64,000 nt of DNA. It comes from Yersinia entomophaga. Lineage in GTDB: Bacteria > Pseudomonadota > Gammaproteobacteria > Enterobacterales > Enterobacteriaceae. The stretch is taken from the NCBI RefSeq assembly GCF_001656035.1, contig NZ_CP010029.1, forward strand, positions 2,668,644 to 2,732,643, written 5' to 3'. Shown piece after piece: positions 1 through 7,116 of this stretch; the first letter of the stretch is position 1; each line of letters begins with the position of its first letter. Both the position numbers and the translations under genes were made by a program. The notes under the pieces were generated by a model. That model searched no databases, was not told the DNA's origin, and was given only the letters and a program-made list of their open reading frames with translations.

Positions 1-189
1 AGCGGGGATAGCGTTCAGCCGCCTCAGTCAGCCTCTGGATCACCGGTTCATCACGTCGTGTATTCGGTTGATAACGAAACACCGTCCTGCTCAGCGATAA
101 CGTCCTGCATGCCTGGCGTATGCTCATCGTAAACTGCGTGGTCAGATAGTTGACGAGCTCACGCTTTATCGCTGGTTTTAAAGCTTTTT
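1..189 (-). CDS. IS3-family transposase OrfB, N-terminal part (truncated by window start)
   Basis: In the -1 frame relative to orfA the minus strand is open from the A7 run to the window edge and encodes about 60 residues, including IKRELVNYLTTQF and SIRQACRTLSLSR, characteristic of the HTH_21 segment that opens IS3-family OrfB. The DDE catalytic core would lie to the left of the window. There is no need for an independent start codon: IS3 elements make OrfAB by -1 frameshifting, and the overlap with orfA contains the slippery heptamer A AAA AAG at about 185-191. Confidence 0.7.
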
Positions 190-444
190 TTCGATGACGT
201 CTTTCAGCGCACGGCATTCCAGACTCAGGTCGGCAAACATCTGCTTCAGACGGCGATTCTCGTCTTCTAGATCTTTGATTTTTTTGATATCAGCGGCTTC
301 CATCCCGCCATATTTCGCCTTCCAATTGTAATAGCTGGCTTCGGAAATAGCAGCCTCGCGGCACACATCTTTGACGGTCCTACCCGCTTCGACGGACTTC
401 AGTACGGCGATGATCTGGTGCTCGGTAAATCGGATCTTGCGCAT
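178..444 (-). CDS. IS3-family transposase OrfA
   Basis: The 88-residue protein starts MRKIRFTEHQIIAVL, has a helix-turn-helix of the IS3 OrfA type (residues about 15-45, with SEASYYNWKAKYGG) and a heptad-repeat C-terminus (IKDLEDENRRLKQMF) for multimerisation. The start at 444 is preferred over two ATGs at 465-468 because GAGGAG stands 6 bases before it. The frame ends EKKL-stop directly after the A7 slippery run, as expected for an element that frameshifts into OrfB. Confidence 0.85.
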   Translation of the reverse strand: MRKIRFTEHQIIAVLKSVEAGRTVKDVCREAAISEASYYNWKAKYGGMEAADIKKIKDLEDENRRLKQMFADLSLECRALKDVIEKKL

Positions 445-582
445 AAGGATCTCCTCAGGTGACATCATCAGTATGTCGGAAGATCTCTAAAAATGAATGG
501 GCCGTTTAAGCGGGATACTTACAAACAGTTTTTATAAAACTATTATCTTTAAGACCTTATTTGAACTGATGTAGAGCGTGTG

Positions 583-602
583 TTGTATAGGAAATGGTAC
601 AA
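583..602 (+). promoter_or_regulatory. Ogr/Delta-type activator site of the satellite late promoter
   Basis: The sequence TTGT, then 12 bases, then ACAA (583-586 and 599-602) is the dyad described for binding of P2 Ogr and P4 Delta zinc-finger activators, normally centred about 55 bases before late transcription starts. Here it lies 73 bases before the sid-like start codon, so it fits as the control site of the sid-delta operon, activated by the Delta-like protein of the operon itself or by a helper-phage Ogr. Confidence 0.65.
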
Positions 603-675
603 CGAGCATGGATTGAGACGTTGTGTGAGAGCTTACAAAATGACCCCACCTTGACTGAAACGGAGTTATAACTAG

Positions 676-1377
676 ATGAGCCAAACAACCCCACACCCAA
701 TTACACCCGTTCTTGAAAGTTTTAAAGTGGCGAAAGCGCAACACCTGAAGAATGAAGAAACCTACGAAGAAATTATTGCGTCCATTGCCCGCAGCCAGCA
801 AAAGCAACGCGACGCCGAAAACCAGAGCCAACAGGCTGACGGCAGTTGGCGCAAACTGTTTCGTAGCCTGCGTGGTGAAATGACGGATGAGCTGCAAACC
901 GAGCATATCCGCCGGATTTCACAGCGGGAGCTGGCGCAAGAATTCGGGCATCTGATTGAAGAACTGGAACTGGATAAAGATTACACGTCACTGCAATTAT
1001 GTGCTTCTGCAAGACCCTATAAAGACACGCATAAAGTAGCGTTGATGGAATATGCGAAGATGGAAATGTCTGCCGCAATGAAAACCCTGTCACCCGAACT
1101 CATCCGGGCAGTGAAATTAAAGGTCGCTGTGAACGAACTCTACACAGATACATCATCGGAGAAGGCTTTGGGTACACTTACAGCGACTCTTCTTTCATTG
1201 GCGGGACTCTATACGTTTGATATGGAAAAAGAATCGATATTAGCCGAACTCACACTACAGCCACCACAACCGGGTTATGTTGACTCTGCTCTGAACAATA
1301 GTCCGATAAAATGTGCGCGGTTATTTGAAGCAATAAAGGTAAAACGGGAAAAACTAAACCCAGCCGGGGAGCAATAA
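676..1377 (+). CDS. sid: P4 Sid-like capsid size determination protein
   Basis: The 233-residue product resembles phage P4 Sid, the external scaffold that makes helper P2 capsid protein assemble into the small T=4 shell. The best match I can recall is the central segment WRKLFRSLRGEMTDELQTEH, followed by RRISQRELAQEFGHL, which lines up with P4 Sid (WRTAFRAAGGVLSDELKQRH, then IERVARRELVQEY). The length (P4 Sid 244) and the helical, charged composition fit. GGAG at 662-665 precedes the ATG by 10 bases. It is followed after 2 bases by a delta-like gene, the sid-delta order of P4; psu, the third gene of that P4 operon, is not present. The alternative database name would be glycoprotein 3 family. 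The call relies on remembered sequence. Confidence 0.72.
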   Translation: MSQTTPHPITPVLESFKVAKAQHLKNEETYEEIIASIARSQQKQRDAENQSQQADGSWRKLFRSLRGEMTDELQTEHIRRISQRELAQEFGHLIEELELDKDYTSLQLCASARPYKDTHKVALMEYAKMEMSAAMKTLSPELIRAVKLKVAVNELYTDTSSEKALGTLTATLLSLAGLYTFDMEKESILAELTLQPPQPGYVDSALNNSPIKCARLFEAIKVKREKLNPAGEQ

Positions 1378-1379
1378 TT

Positions 1380-1625
1380 ATGATGCGTTGTCCTGTGTGT
1401 AAACATGCGTCTCATACGCGTGCCAGCCGCTATTTATCTGAGCAGACCAAAGAGGCGTATTATCAGTGTCAGAATATAGAGTGTTCTTGTACCTTTAAAT
1501 CGATTGAGAGTGTGGATAAAATAATTACCCGCCCTCCGATTAAAGAGCCTGAAATAATACCAGAGGTTATTCTACCAGAACGAAAAGTATTAAATCGCTA
1601 CGGTTCTAACGCACGAATTCATTAA
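1380..1625 (+). CDS. Ogr/Delta-like zinc-finger late gene activator
   Basis: The 81-residue protein has the Ogr/Delta metal-binding pattern C4-x2-C7-x22-C30-x4-C35, which in P2 Ogr and P4 Delta binds one zinc and contacts TTGT-N12-ACAA sites to recruit RNA polymerase. P4 Delta itself is a double Ogr domain of 166 residues; this one is a single unit like Ogr. It overlaps no other gene, begins 2 bases after sid and ends 60 bases before a terminator. The C-terminal 35 residues are Pro/Glu rich and not conserved in what I recall of the family. Confidence 0.8.
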   Translation: MMRCPVCKHASHTRASRYLSEQTKEAYYQCQNIECSCTFKSIESVDKIITRPPIKEPEIIPEVILPERKVLNRYGSNARIH

Positions 1626-1685
1626 TAATCCCGCTCCGCCTGTAACCTCTCAAGGCAGGGACTTTTCTCCGACTCTCGCCACTTT

Positions 1686-1709
1686 GCCCTTGCCGTTTAA
1701 GGGCTTTTT
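1686..1709 (+). terminator. Rho-independent terminator after the sid-delta operon
   Basis: GCCCTT and AAGGGC form a 6-bp stem (1686-1691 with 1699-1704) with a 7-base loop, followed by TTTTTC. It closes the rightward late operon before the cos-like region. Confidence 0.6.
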
Positions 1710-1736
1710 CTCTGGCTAGCCTGCCAAAATGAGCAC

Positions 1737-1852
1737 TGCATGCATATAGTGCATGATTTTGCATGCAACGCCCTTGCATCAAAACATCTGAAACACCGCG
1801 CTACAAGGGCTTGTAGGCTCTTTATGTCATGCATGAAAAGTGCATGATAAAG
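1737..1852. repeat. Cluster of TGCATG/GTGCATGAT repeats
   Basis: About 115 bases contain repeated GCATGC and TGCATG words; GTGCATGAT appears twice (around 1758 and 1840), with TGCATGCA and CATGCATG copies between. No open frame runs through it. Such iterated motifs next to cos are in keeping with a satellite packaging or replication region; the function here is inferred. Confidence 0.45.
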
Positions 1853-1857
1853 TCAGA

Positions 1858-1892
1858 GCGCGTAGGCGGGGGACCATTGCGCGCGGATGTGT
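1858..1892. other. P2/P4-type cos-like site
   Basis: GCGCGTAGGCGGGGGACCAT followed by TGCGCGC resembles the P2/P4 cos region as I remember it (GGCGAGGCGGGGAAAGCAC followed by TGCGCGC). GGCGGGG and the flanking TGCGCGC are shared at matching spacing. The position, just past the sid-delta operon and before the cargo and integrase, is where a P4-type genome has its cos. The match is from memory and partial. Confidence 0.45.
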
Positions 1893-2037
1893 TTGACACC
1901 TATTTTTCAAGCTCACATTACACTTCGTTGAGAATTCTAAAAGGTGTTATCTCAATCGTTGATATTGACCAACATATTAAATAACATACTACATTTTAGC
2001 ATTTTTGAATTGTTATACTTACTCTTCTAAAGCGAGT

Positions 2038-2062
2038 GAAGGCAGACTATAAATCTGCCTTC
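2038..2062. terminator. Hairpin terminator downstream of the helicase operon
   Basis: GAAGGCAGA and TCTGCCTTC make a perfect 9-bp stem with a 7-base loop, 9 bases beyond the stop codon of the small gene at 2072. The plus strand continues with TTTATG; the minus strand has no strong T run, so its strength for leftward transcripts is uncertain. Confidence 0.55.
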
Positions 2063-2071
2063 TTTATGAGA

Positions 2072-2497
2072 TTAACAAGCAATTTTTAACTGAGGGTAAA
2101 TTACACCGCGAAGTTCATTCGGAATAGTGTCTTTTATTACTTCAATTAAACTATCTCTACTTGAAACCAAAAGTGCTAATTCATCAAGTAAAATGTTTAA
2201 TTTACTGTTACGATCCCATTGCGTTTTATAGGGTGAAGAATTTATCTTTTGATCAACTATCTGCAATCGTCTCTCATTATCATATATGTACCTCGTTTTC
2301 ACGATGCTATGAGAATCTTCGATAGATTCCTGATACGTGATAATTAGATGAACCATTCCATTTTTCTTAATAGTTTCAATGCTTTCGTATTCGTTATCAA
2401 AAATAGCAGTAACCAACTCTTCTGGCTGAACTCCCTTCACCATGCAAAAGGCTATTATTTTATTAATAATATCTTTTATTTTCAATTGGTTAGTCAT
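2072..2497 (-). CDS. Uncharacterised 141-residue partner of the SF2 helicase
   Basis: I do not recognise this family. The protein is 141 residues, soluble, without signal peptide or membrane segment. It starts with a helical, Ile/Lys-rich segment (KIKDIINKIIAFC), has a central part with beta-strand character (MVHLIITYQESI) and ends in a helical stretch. Its ATG overlaps the TGA of the helicase gene (ATGA), a sign of translational coupling and of a joint function. A hairpin terminator follows. Low GC relative to the core genes and placement in the satellite cargo slot point to horizontally acquired accessory DNA, plausibly anti-phage, but no activity can be read from the sequence. Confidence 0.75.
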   Translation of the reverse strand: MTNQLKIKDIINKIIAFCMVKGVQPEELVTAIFDNEYESIETIKKNGMVHLIITYQESIEDSHSIVKTRYIYDNERRLQIVDQKINSSPYKTQWDRNSKLNILLDELALLVSSRDSLIEVIKDTIPNELRGVIYPQLKIAC

Positions 2498-4353
2498 CTT
2501 ATCATCCTCTCAACTTCTTTTAAAATACCGGGCAACGCATCTATAGACTGTAGCAGAGTTTTATTATCACGCTCATCCACACGCCCAAAGGCTTTTGACA
2601 ATTTTAAATTAATATAACGCATCAAGATACCATCATTGGCGTCCGTTGGTGCTATATACTGCATATGACGACCAAAAATATCATATAGTTCTGAACTCTT
2701 CTCACCAATACCTTTATCATTCAATAGATTAGCAACTTCATCTTGGGTTCTTGTCTTAAGGATTTCTCGCATTCTTTTTCTTGCGATATGTGGTCGTTTT
2801 TCAATTAGCTCAGGATCTATAATATCAGCAACTTTACGCGCCTCCTCCTCTACTAATGACTTTTTCAACCCTTCAATTGCTGAATCGGATAATGTAATAC
2901 CAGCTAATCTTATTTTTTCTATTTGGCTAGAAACAGCTTCACTTATTTCAGCTCTTTTCTGCTCAAAAAGAGCATTAAAATCGATATCATCTAAATATGA
3001 ATCGGTTTCACTTACATACGCACCATCACTAGCAATTCCCGCTAGAGCTTGCTCTCTCTCAACATAATCACGATCGCTAAATATATATTCTCTAACACTA
3101 GCTCTTTTTGCCCTGTCCACTTCCTTTTGGAAAGTATCCCACATTACATTTAGACCAATTTCCTCATGAAAGATAACCAAACCATTATTATCTATTTCAA
3201 AAGCAGCAATCTCATTATCTGGTATGGCCCTTAATATACGCCCTACAACCTGTGCGAATGCATTAAGACTTCTATATGGTCTAAATATTGCCAATATACT
3301 TAAATACTTATGGTCATACCCCTCCATTAGCATATTTACTGATATAACCACATCACAATTATTATTGTCTATCTCTTTAAACGAGGTGGCGATTCTTTCA
3401 GGCTCCATCTCACTATGAATTATAGTAGCTCTCAGCCCTTTTTCTGTATACCACTTATATAGATCTTCCGCATGAGTGATACTACACCCTACAGCTAATA
3501 TCTTATGTGGCACAGAGGTTGATATTTTTTTTAGCTCATCTAACCGACGGATGCTATGTTCAATCACATCTTTAGAGCATTCCTCTGATAACGCTACGCT
3601 CTTTTCAATCCATTCTTTATCTTTAAGCGCAAGAACATCATCTTTAGATAACTTAACACCTGGCATATCTGGCGTATAAAAGAATAACTCACTAGCATTA
3701 ACCGTTTCTTTCCTTAGCCATTTAACATATTTATCTTTCATGACCTCAGACAATGGCGTTTCATGTATTTTCACTCCGGGAACTTCCTGATTATCCCCCC
3801 GATAAGGCGTTCCCGTAACATGAAGAATCTTAGCATTAGAAAAATATTGTATTGCGTCACGCCAGCTTTGTGCTGGGGCATGATGAGCCTCATCTACAAT
3901 AATTAAATCAAAGTAATCAGGAGCGACTCGATTAATAAGAGTTGTACTTCTATTACCAGAAATTCTATGAATATTAGAATAAACAATATGACTACTTTCT
4001 AAGTGTTCATCTGATATATCTGAAACATATTCATTTACAATCGGAATATCTTTACTGCTAAACATAACATCGCAATTAACCCAAAAATTATCTTCTAACA
4101 CTTCTTGGGTTTTCCTGATGCTGTCTTTCGTAACCAAGCCGGGTGTAATAATTAATACTCTTTTCTCTGACACACCATAGGGTGCAATCGATATCAACCC
4201 ACTTTTTCCTGTACCTGTAGGCAACACAACCAAGGCCTCACGATTTTGCGGATCGCTAAAAAACTCCCTAATCTTTATGTATGCTTCTACCTGTGGTGTT
4301 CTAAGCTTTTTATTTCCTTCAATATTCACTGCTGTGTCAAAAAAGTAAGACAT
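2494..4353 (-). CDS. SF2 DEAH-box helicase (ResIII-type), candidate defence gene
   Basis: The 619-residue protein has a full SF2 helicase core: Walker A LPTGTGKS (residues 44-51), DEAH box VDEAHH (153-158), motif III TGT (180-182), motif V region VNMLMEGYDH (339-348) and motif VI QVVGRILR (368-375). The last 200 residues form a helical extension without a domain I recognise, and no nuclease motif is visible. The core resembles restriction type III/UvrB-like translocases. Its ATG lies 15 bases after the integrase stop with AAGGAAAAG before it, and the next gene overlaps its stop, so integrase, helicase and small protein may share a transcript. Known two-gene defences with helicases (Hachiman, AbpAB) have differently sized partners; I cannot assign it to either. 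Confidence 0.85.
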   Translation of the reverse strand: MSYFFDTAVNIEGNKKLRTPQVEAYIKIREFFSDPQNREALVVLPTGTGKSGLISIAPYGVSEKRVLIITPGLVTKDSIRKTQEVLEDNFWVNCDVMFSSKDIPIVNEYVSDISDEHLESSHIVYSNIHRISGNRSTTLINRVAPDYFDLIIVDEAHHAPAQSWRDAIQYFSNAKILHVTGTPYRGDNQEVPGVKIHETPLSEVMKDKYVKWLRKETVNASELFFYTPDMPGVKLSKDDVLALKDKEWIEKSVALSEECSKDVIEHSIRRLDELKKISTSVPHKILAVGCSITHAEDLYKWYTEKGLRATIIHSEMEPERIATSFKEIDNNNCDVVISVNMLMEGYDHKYLSILAIFRPYRSLNAFAQVVGRILRAIPDNEIAAFEIDNNGLVIFHEEIGLNVMWDTFQKEVDRAKRASVREYIFSDRDYVEREQALAGIASDGAYVSETDSYLDDIDFNALFEQKRAEISEAVSSQIEKIRLAGITLSDSAIEGLKKSLVEEEARKVADIIDPELIEKRPHIARKRMREILKTRTQDEVANLLNDKGIGEKSSELYDIFGRHMQYIAPTDANDGILMRYINLKLSKAFGRVDERDNKTLLQSIDALPGILKEVERMIR

Positions 4354-4368
4354 TTATCTTTTCCTTGA

Positions 4369-5538
4369 TTACACCAAATATAATTTATATGAATACCACT
4401 GCAACATATCTCTTCGCTTTTCAAGATACTGTGCATGATTATAAGTACCGCGAATACTATTCTTATCAACGTGAGCCAATTGTAGCTCTATCCATGCACT
4501 ATCATAGCCTTGCTCATGCAAAATCGTTGACATGGTATGTCTAAATCCGTGACCCGTCGCACGGCCTTTATAACCCAGTAATTCAATGACCTGATTGACT
4601 GTTTCTTTACTTATAGGCTTTTTACGGTCATTTCGTCCAATAAAAATATAAGGATAATGTCCGGTGATAGGTAAGAGCTGTTTAAATAGCGCTATAACCT
4701 GCGTAGACAACGGCACGATATGAGGGCGACGCATCTTCATTCGTTCTGCTGGAATCTCCCACAAGCCGCTCTCAAGATCGATTTCCTGCCAAGTAGCAAA
4801 ACGCATTTCCTTAGTTCGTACACCCGTTAAAATAAGTATCTTCGCGGCGTTCTTGGTTATGATGCTGCCGGTATAACCCTCTAGATCACGAATAAAATAT
4901 GGCATCTCTTCGGCAGACAGGAACGGGTAATGCTGTTTCTTTGGCGTACTTAATGCGCTGGCAAGGTCAGGGGCGGGATTATATGCAGCCCGACCGGTAA
5001 TAATGGCATAACGAAATACTTCCCCGCAGCGCTGACGTACTTTGCGCGTTTTTTCTAACGCTCCACGCTTTTCGATACGTTGAAGCACATCAAGTAACTC
5101 CAGCGGTGTGATTTCTGCAATTGGCCGTTTACCAATATACGGAAATATATCCGCCTCAAAGGTACTCATGATTTCTTCCCTATATCCCAAAGACCAACGA
5201 TCCGCTTTAGCTTTATGCCACTCACGGCTAATGGCCTCAAAAGAGTTTTCCGATGAAAGCCGCTGCGCTAACTTCTCAGCCTTTTTCACCTCTGCGGGAT
5301 CTGTTCCATCTGCAACCAGTTTACGTGCCATATCTCGCTTAGAGCGAGCTTCAGCAAGGGATATCAAGTCATAAGTCCCTAATGACATTAATCGGGCTTT
5401 ACCGGCAAAACGATAGCGAAAGCGCCAGCCTTTGCTGCCATTAGGTTCAATTAAGAGTGATAGCCCTTGCCCGTCACTCAGGGTATAGGCTTTTTCTTGT
5501 GGTTTAGCACGGCGAATCTGGATATCGGAAAGTGGCAT
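4369..5538 (-). CDS. int: P4-family tyrosine integrase for selC
   Basis: This 389-residue tyrosine recombinase has the N-terminal DUF4102 arm-binding domain (MPLSDIQIRRAKP), a SAM-like core-binding domain (about 100-190) and a catalytic domain with R241 (TGVRTKE), H330 and R333 (HGFRH), H356 (LAHVDK) and nucleophile Y366 (GTYNHA). P4-like integrases insert their element at the 3' ends of tRNA genes. It lies 162 bases from the 3' end of selC and reads away from it, the normal layout, so selC is the attachment target. The upstream region holds nested inverted repeats that may bind Int or a regulator. The gene appears intact. Confidence 0.93.
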   Translation of the reverse strand: MPLSDIQIRRAKPQEKAYTLSDGQGLSLLIEPNGSKGWRFRYRFAGKARLMSLGTYDLISLAEARSKRDMARKLVADGTDPAEVKKAEKLAQRLSSENSFEAISREWHKAKADRWSLGYREEIMSTFEADIFPYIGKRPIAEITPLELLDVLQRIEKRGALEKTRKVRQRCGEVFRYAIITGRAAYNPAPDLASALSTPKKQHYPFLSAEEMPYFIRDLEGYTGSIITKNAAKILILTGVRTKEMRFATWQEIDLESGLWEIPAERMKMRRPHIVPLSTQVIALFKQLLPITGHYPYIFIGRNDRKKPISKETVNQVIELLGYKGRATGHGFRHTMSTILHEQGYDSAWIELQLAHVDKNSIRGTYNHAQYLEKRRDMLQWYSYKLYLV

Positions 5539-5588
5539 GTGTATAGCTCAAAAAGGTATAGGGTAATTCTATACCCTTTACTATACAC
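5539..5588. promoter_or_regulatory. Nested inverted repeats upstream of int
   Basis: GTGTATAG (5539-5546) pairs with CTATACAC (5581-5588), and inside it GGTATAG (5555-5561) pairs with CTATACC (5569-5575). The array begins directly before the int start codon, so it could be an operator for autorepression, arm-type Int sites, or an excisionase/CI-like site. Confidence 0.5.
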
Positions 5589-5700
5589 AATTGTTACGAA
5601 TTTAGAGAGATAAGCTCGGACACCTACGGACAATAAAACGCTCTATCTATTGGTTTTACTGGGGTTTTTAGGACTTTCGGGGAGTAATACGGAAGAGCTT

Positions 5701-5795
5701 TGGCGGAAGATCACAGGAGTCGAACCTGCCAGGGACCGCTGGCGGCCCCATCTGGATTTGAAGTCCAGCCGCCCCACCGGGAGCGATGATCTTCC
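5701..5795 (-). tRNA. selC: tRNA-Sec (UCA)
   Basis: The minus strand gives a 95-base tRNA with GGAAGATC acceptor strand, anticodon TCA at 5759-5761 in the context GGACT-TCA-AATCC, the long variable arm typical of tRNA-Sec, T-loop GGTTCGACTCC and encoded CCA. It is charged with serine and converted to selenocysteine by SelA, then delivered by SelB to the in-frame UGA of fdoG in the same window. Its 3' end faces the integrase of the island and is the probable attachment site; the copy of the 3' end at the far side of the island is outside the window. Confidence 0.97.
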
Positions 5796-6033
5796 ATAGA
5801 TAATCTTTATGTAAGCTAGCGATTATAACGCGTTTATTCAACAAGGTATTAGAAATCAGTCAGGCATTTTCAACATTGTTAAGTTGAGCAGAAATCTGCG
5901 TAACCCTTGGTAAAAGTGAGTTTTTCTCCGTATGGCAACCATACAAAAGCCTACTGTTGGCAGCCTTTGCCCGTAAACCATGGCGACAGTCTGCCCAAAT
6001 ATTCCCCAAATATTCCCCAAATTCGCTGCAACC

Positions 6034-6756
6034 TTATGAACCAGAGATAATCGCACGGCAAATTGCCCCGTGGCAGCTAAAGCTCAATTCTGGATGAGCA
6101 CCGTAATCATTGATATAAGTGATAACCGGCGAGGGGTAATTTTCTGCAACCAGTTCGCTGCTGGACATAGGTGCGACCATGATTGCAGGAAAATCCTCTT
6201 TTGCCGCCGCTCCGCTTCTGGCCGCCAAGCCGATTACCGTCAGATAATAGGGCGTCGGATTCTCGAGCCGATATCCCTGAGCAGTTTTGTGCAATATGAC
6301 GCGCTGCTGCCAGATTTCATCGGGCTGCGGCACAATACTCAACGGGCGGTAAAACAGCTTTATTTTGGTTTGTAGCGCTACCTGTATCGCATCGGGAATA
6401 TCGCTACGCGGCGGTATTTCTCGCAACGTGTAATAAAACAGCGATTCGCGATCCTGAGGCAATGTTTTCGCATCCAGTGTGGCATAAATGCGGACGATAT
6501 TTTTTTCACCCGAATTCACCCTCTGTATTTCCGGTGAAACCGCCAACGGCACAGAGGTGCTCTGCGGAGCTACATTTTCGATCCACGATTGAGCCAGATA
6601 AGGCAGAGTTTTATTCTCATTCCGAATACTCAGGTTAACGAATCCGACATCAGCCGTATAAATAACTCTTGTACGATCCAGTACGATAGCGGCATTCGCC
6701 TTGTAACCAACGACCATCAAACAGGTCAATAGCGCCATTAATTGTATTTTTTTCAT
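6034..6756 (-). CDS. Orphan periplasmic chaperone of chaperone-usher type
   Basis: The 240-residue protein has a signal peptide (MKKIQLMALLTCLMVVGYKANA) and two immunoglobulin-like domains of the PapD/FimC family: RVIYTADVGFVNLSIRNENK in the first strands and LPQDRESLFYYTLREIPP, the conserved F1-G1 region of these chaperones. A Cys pair near the end (SCHGAIC) may form a disulfide. No usher, pilin or adhesin gene lies beside it; selC is on one side and wecH on the other. It may serve fimbrial subunits encoded elsewhere or be the remainder of a lost operon. Confidence 0.85.
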   Translation of the reverse strand: MKKIQLMALLTCLMVVGYKANAAIVLDRTRVIYTADVGFVNLSIRNENKTLPYLAQSWIENVAPQSTSVPLAVSPEIQRVNSGEKNIVRIYATLDAKTLPQDRESLFYYTLREIPPRSDIPDAIQVALQTKIKLFYRPLSIVPQPDEIWQQRVILHKTAQGYRLENPTPYYLTVIGLAARSGAAAKEDFPAIMVAPMSSSELVAENYPSPVITYINDYGAHPELSFSCHGAICRAIISGS

Positions 6757-7116
6757 AGCGAGCCCATCCTTGCTTCAAATCATACATAACAGGACGCTAT
6801 ATCATTCCTCATATCATCAGTAACTAATCCGCCGTTCAGCATACTAATTGCAGCTTATATCAGTTAATGCATGGTTATTGTCATTAGCCTCGAAATAACC
6901 TGATATAAATAAGTAGAAAGAGGCGAATAAGTTAACGAAAGCGAATTATTTTTGATGACTGGAACGGGCCTGTGACATGTCTAAAAAACAGAAATTAGGC
7001 AGAAAAAAATATTTAAAACAACAAATTACCTACATCAACTCATTCAGATGGCGATTTCATAATGCGGTGAAACCCCCAAACTCTTTAGCCCGCAGTTATC
7101 TACGGGCATAGCTTGA
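6757..7116. other. Intergenic region without a recognised gene
   Basis: This 360-base AT-rich stretch lies between the orphan chaperone and wecH, both on the minus strand. It should contain the promoter of the chaperone gene near 6760-6900. I see no convincing open frame, RNA or repeat. Confidence 0.5.

Larger units (their letters stand above)
1..523 (-). mobile_element. IS3-family insertion sequence (IS51/IS1400-like), cut by window edge
   Basis: The stretch carries orfA and the first part of orfB of an IS3-family element on the minus strand. OrfA is an 88-residue HTH/leucine-zipper protein typical of the IS51/IS1400 relatives. The inner end of the IS is probably near 523, where the minus strand reads TGTAAGTATCCC upstream of orfA, but without the other terminus in the window the exact boundary is an estimate. 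The element sits just upstream of the late promoter of the P4-like satellite, so it may have separated sid from the replication genes that should lie further left. Confidence 0.75.

Noticed and set aside
532..906. Minus-strand frame of 124 residues overlapping sid
   Set aside because: It overlaps the Delta box, the ribosome-binding site and the first 230 bases of the Sid-like gene, which has clear similarity.
2072..4353. Assignment to Hachiman or to a type III restriction system
   Set aside because: The 141-aa partner does not look like DUF1837 (HamA), and there is no Mod methylase or PD-(D/E)XK motif visible in the helicase.
5856..6056. Small frame between selC and the orphan chaperone (minus strand)
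   Set aside because: It overlaps the chaperone end, has no family resemblance and contains a short direct repeat (AAATATTCCCC twice) that inflates the open frame.
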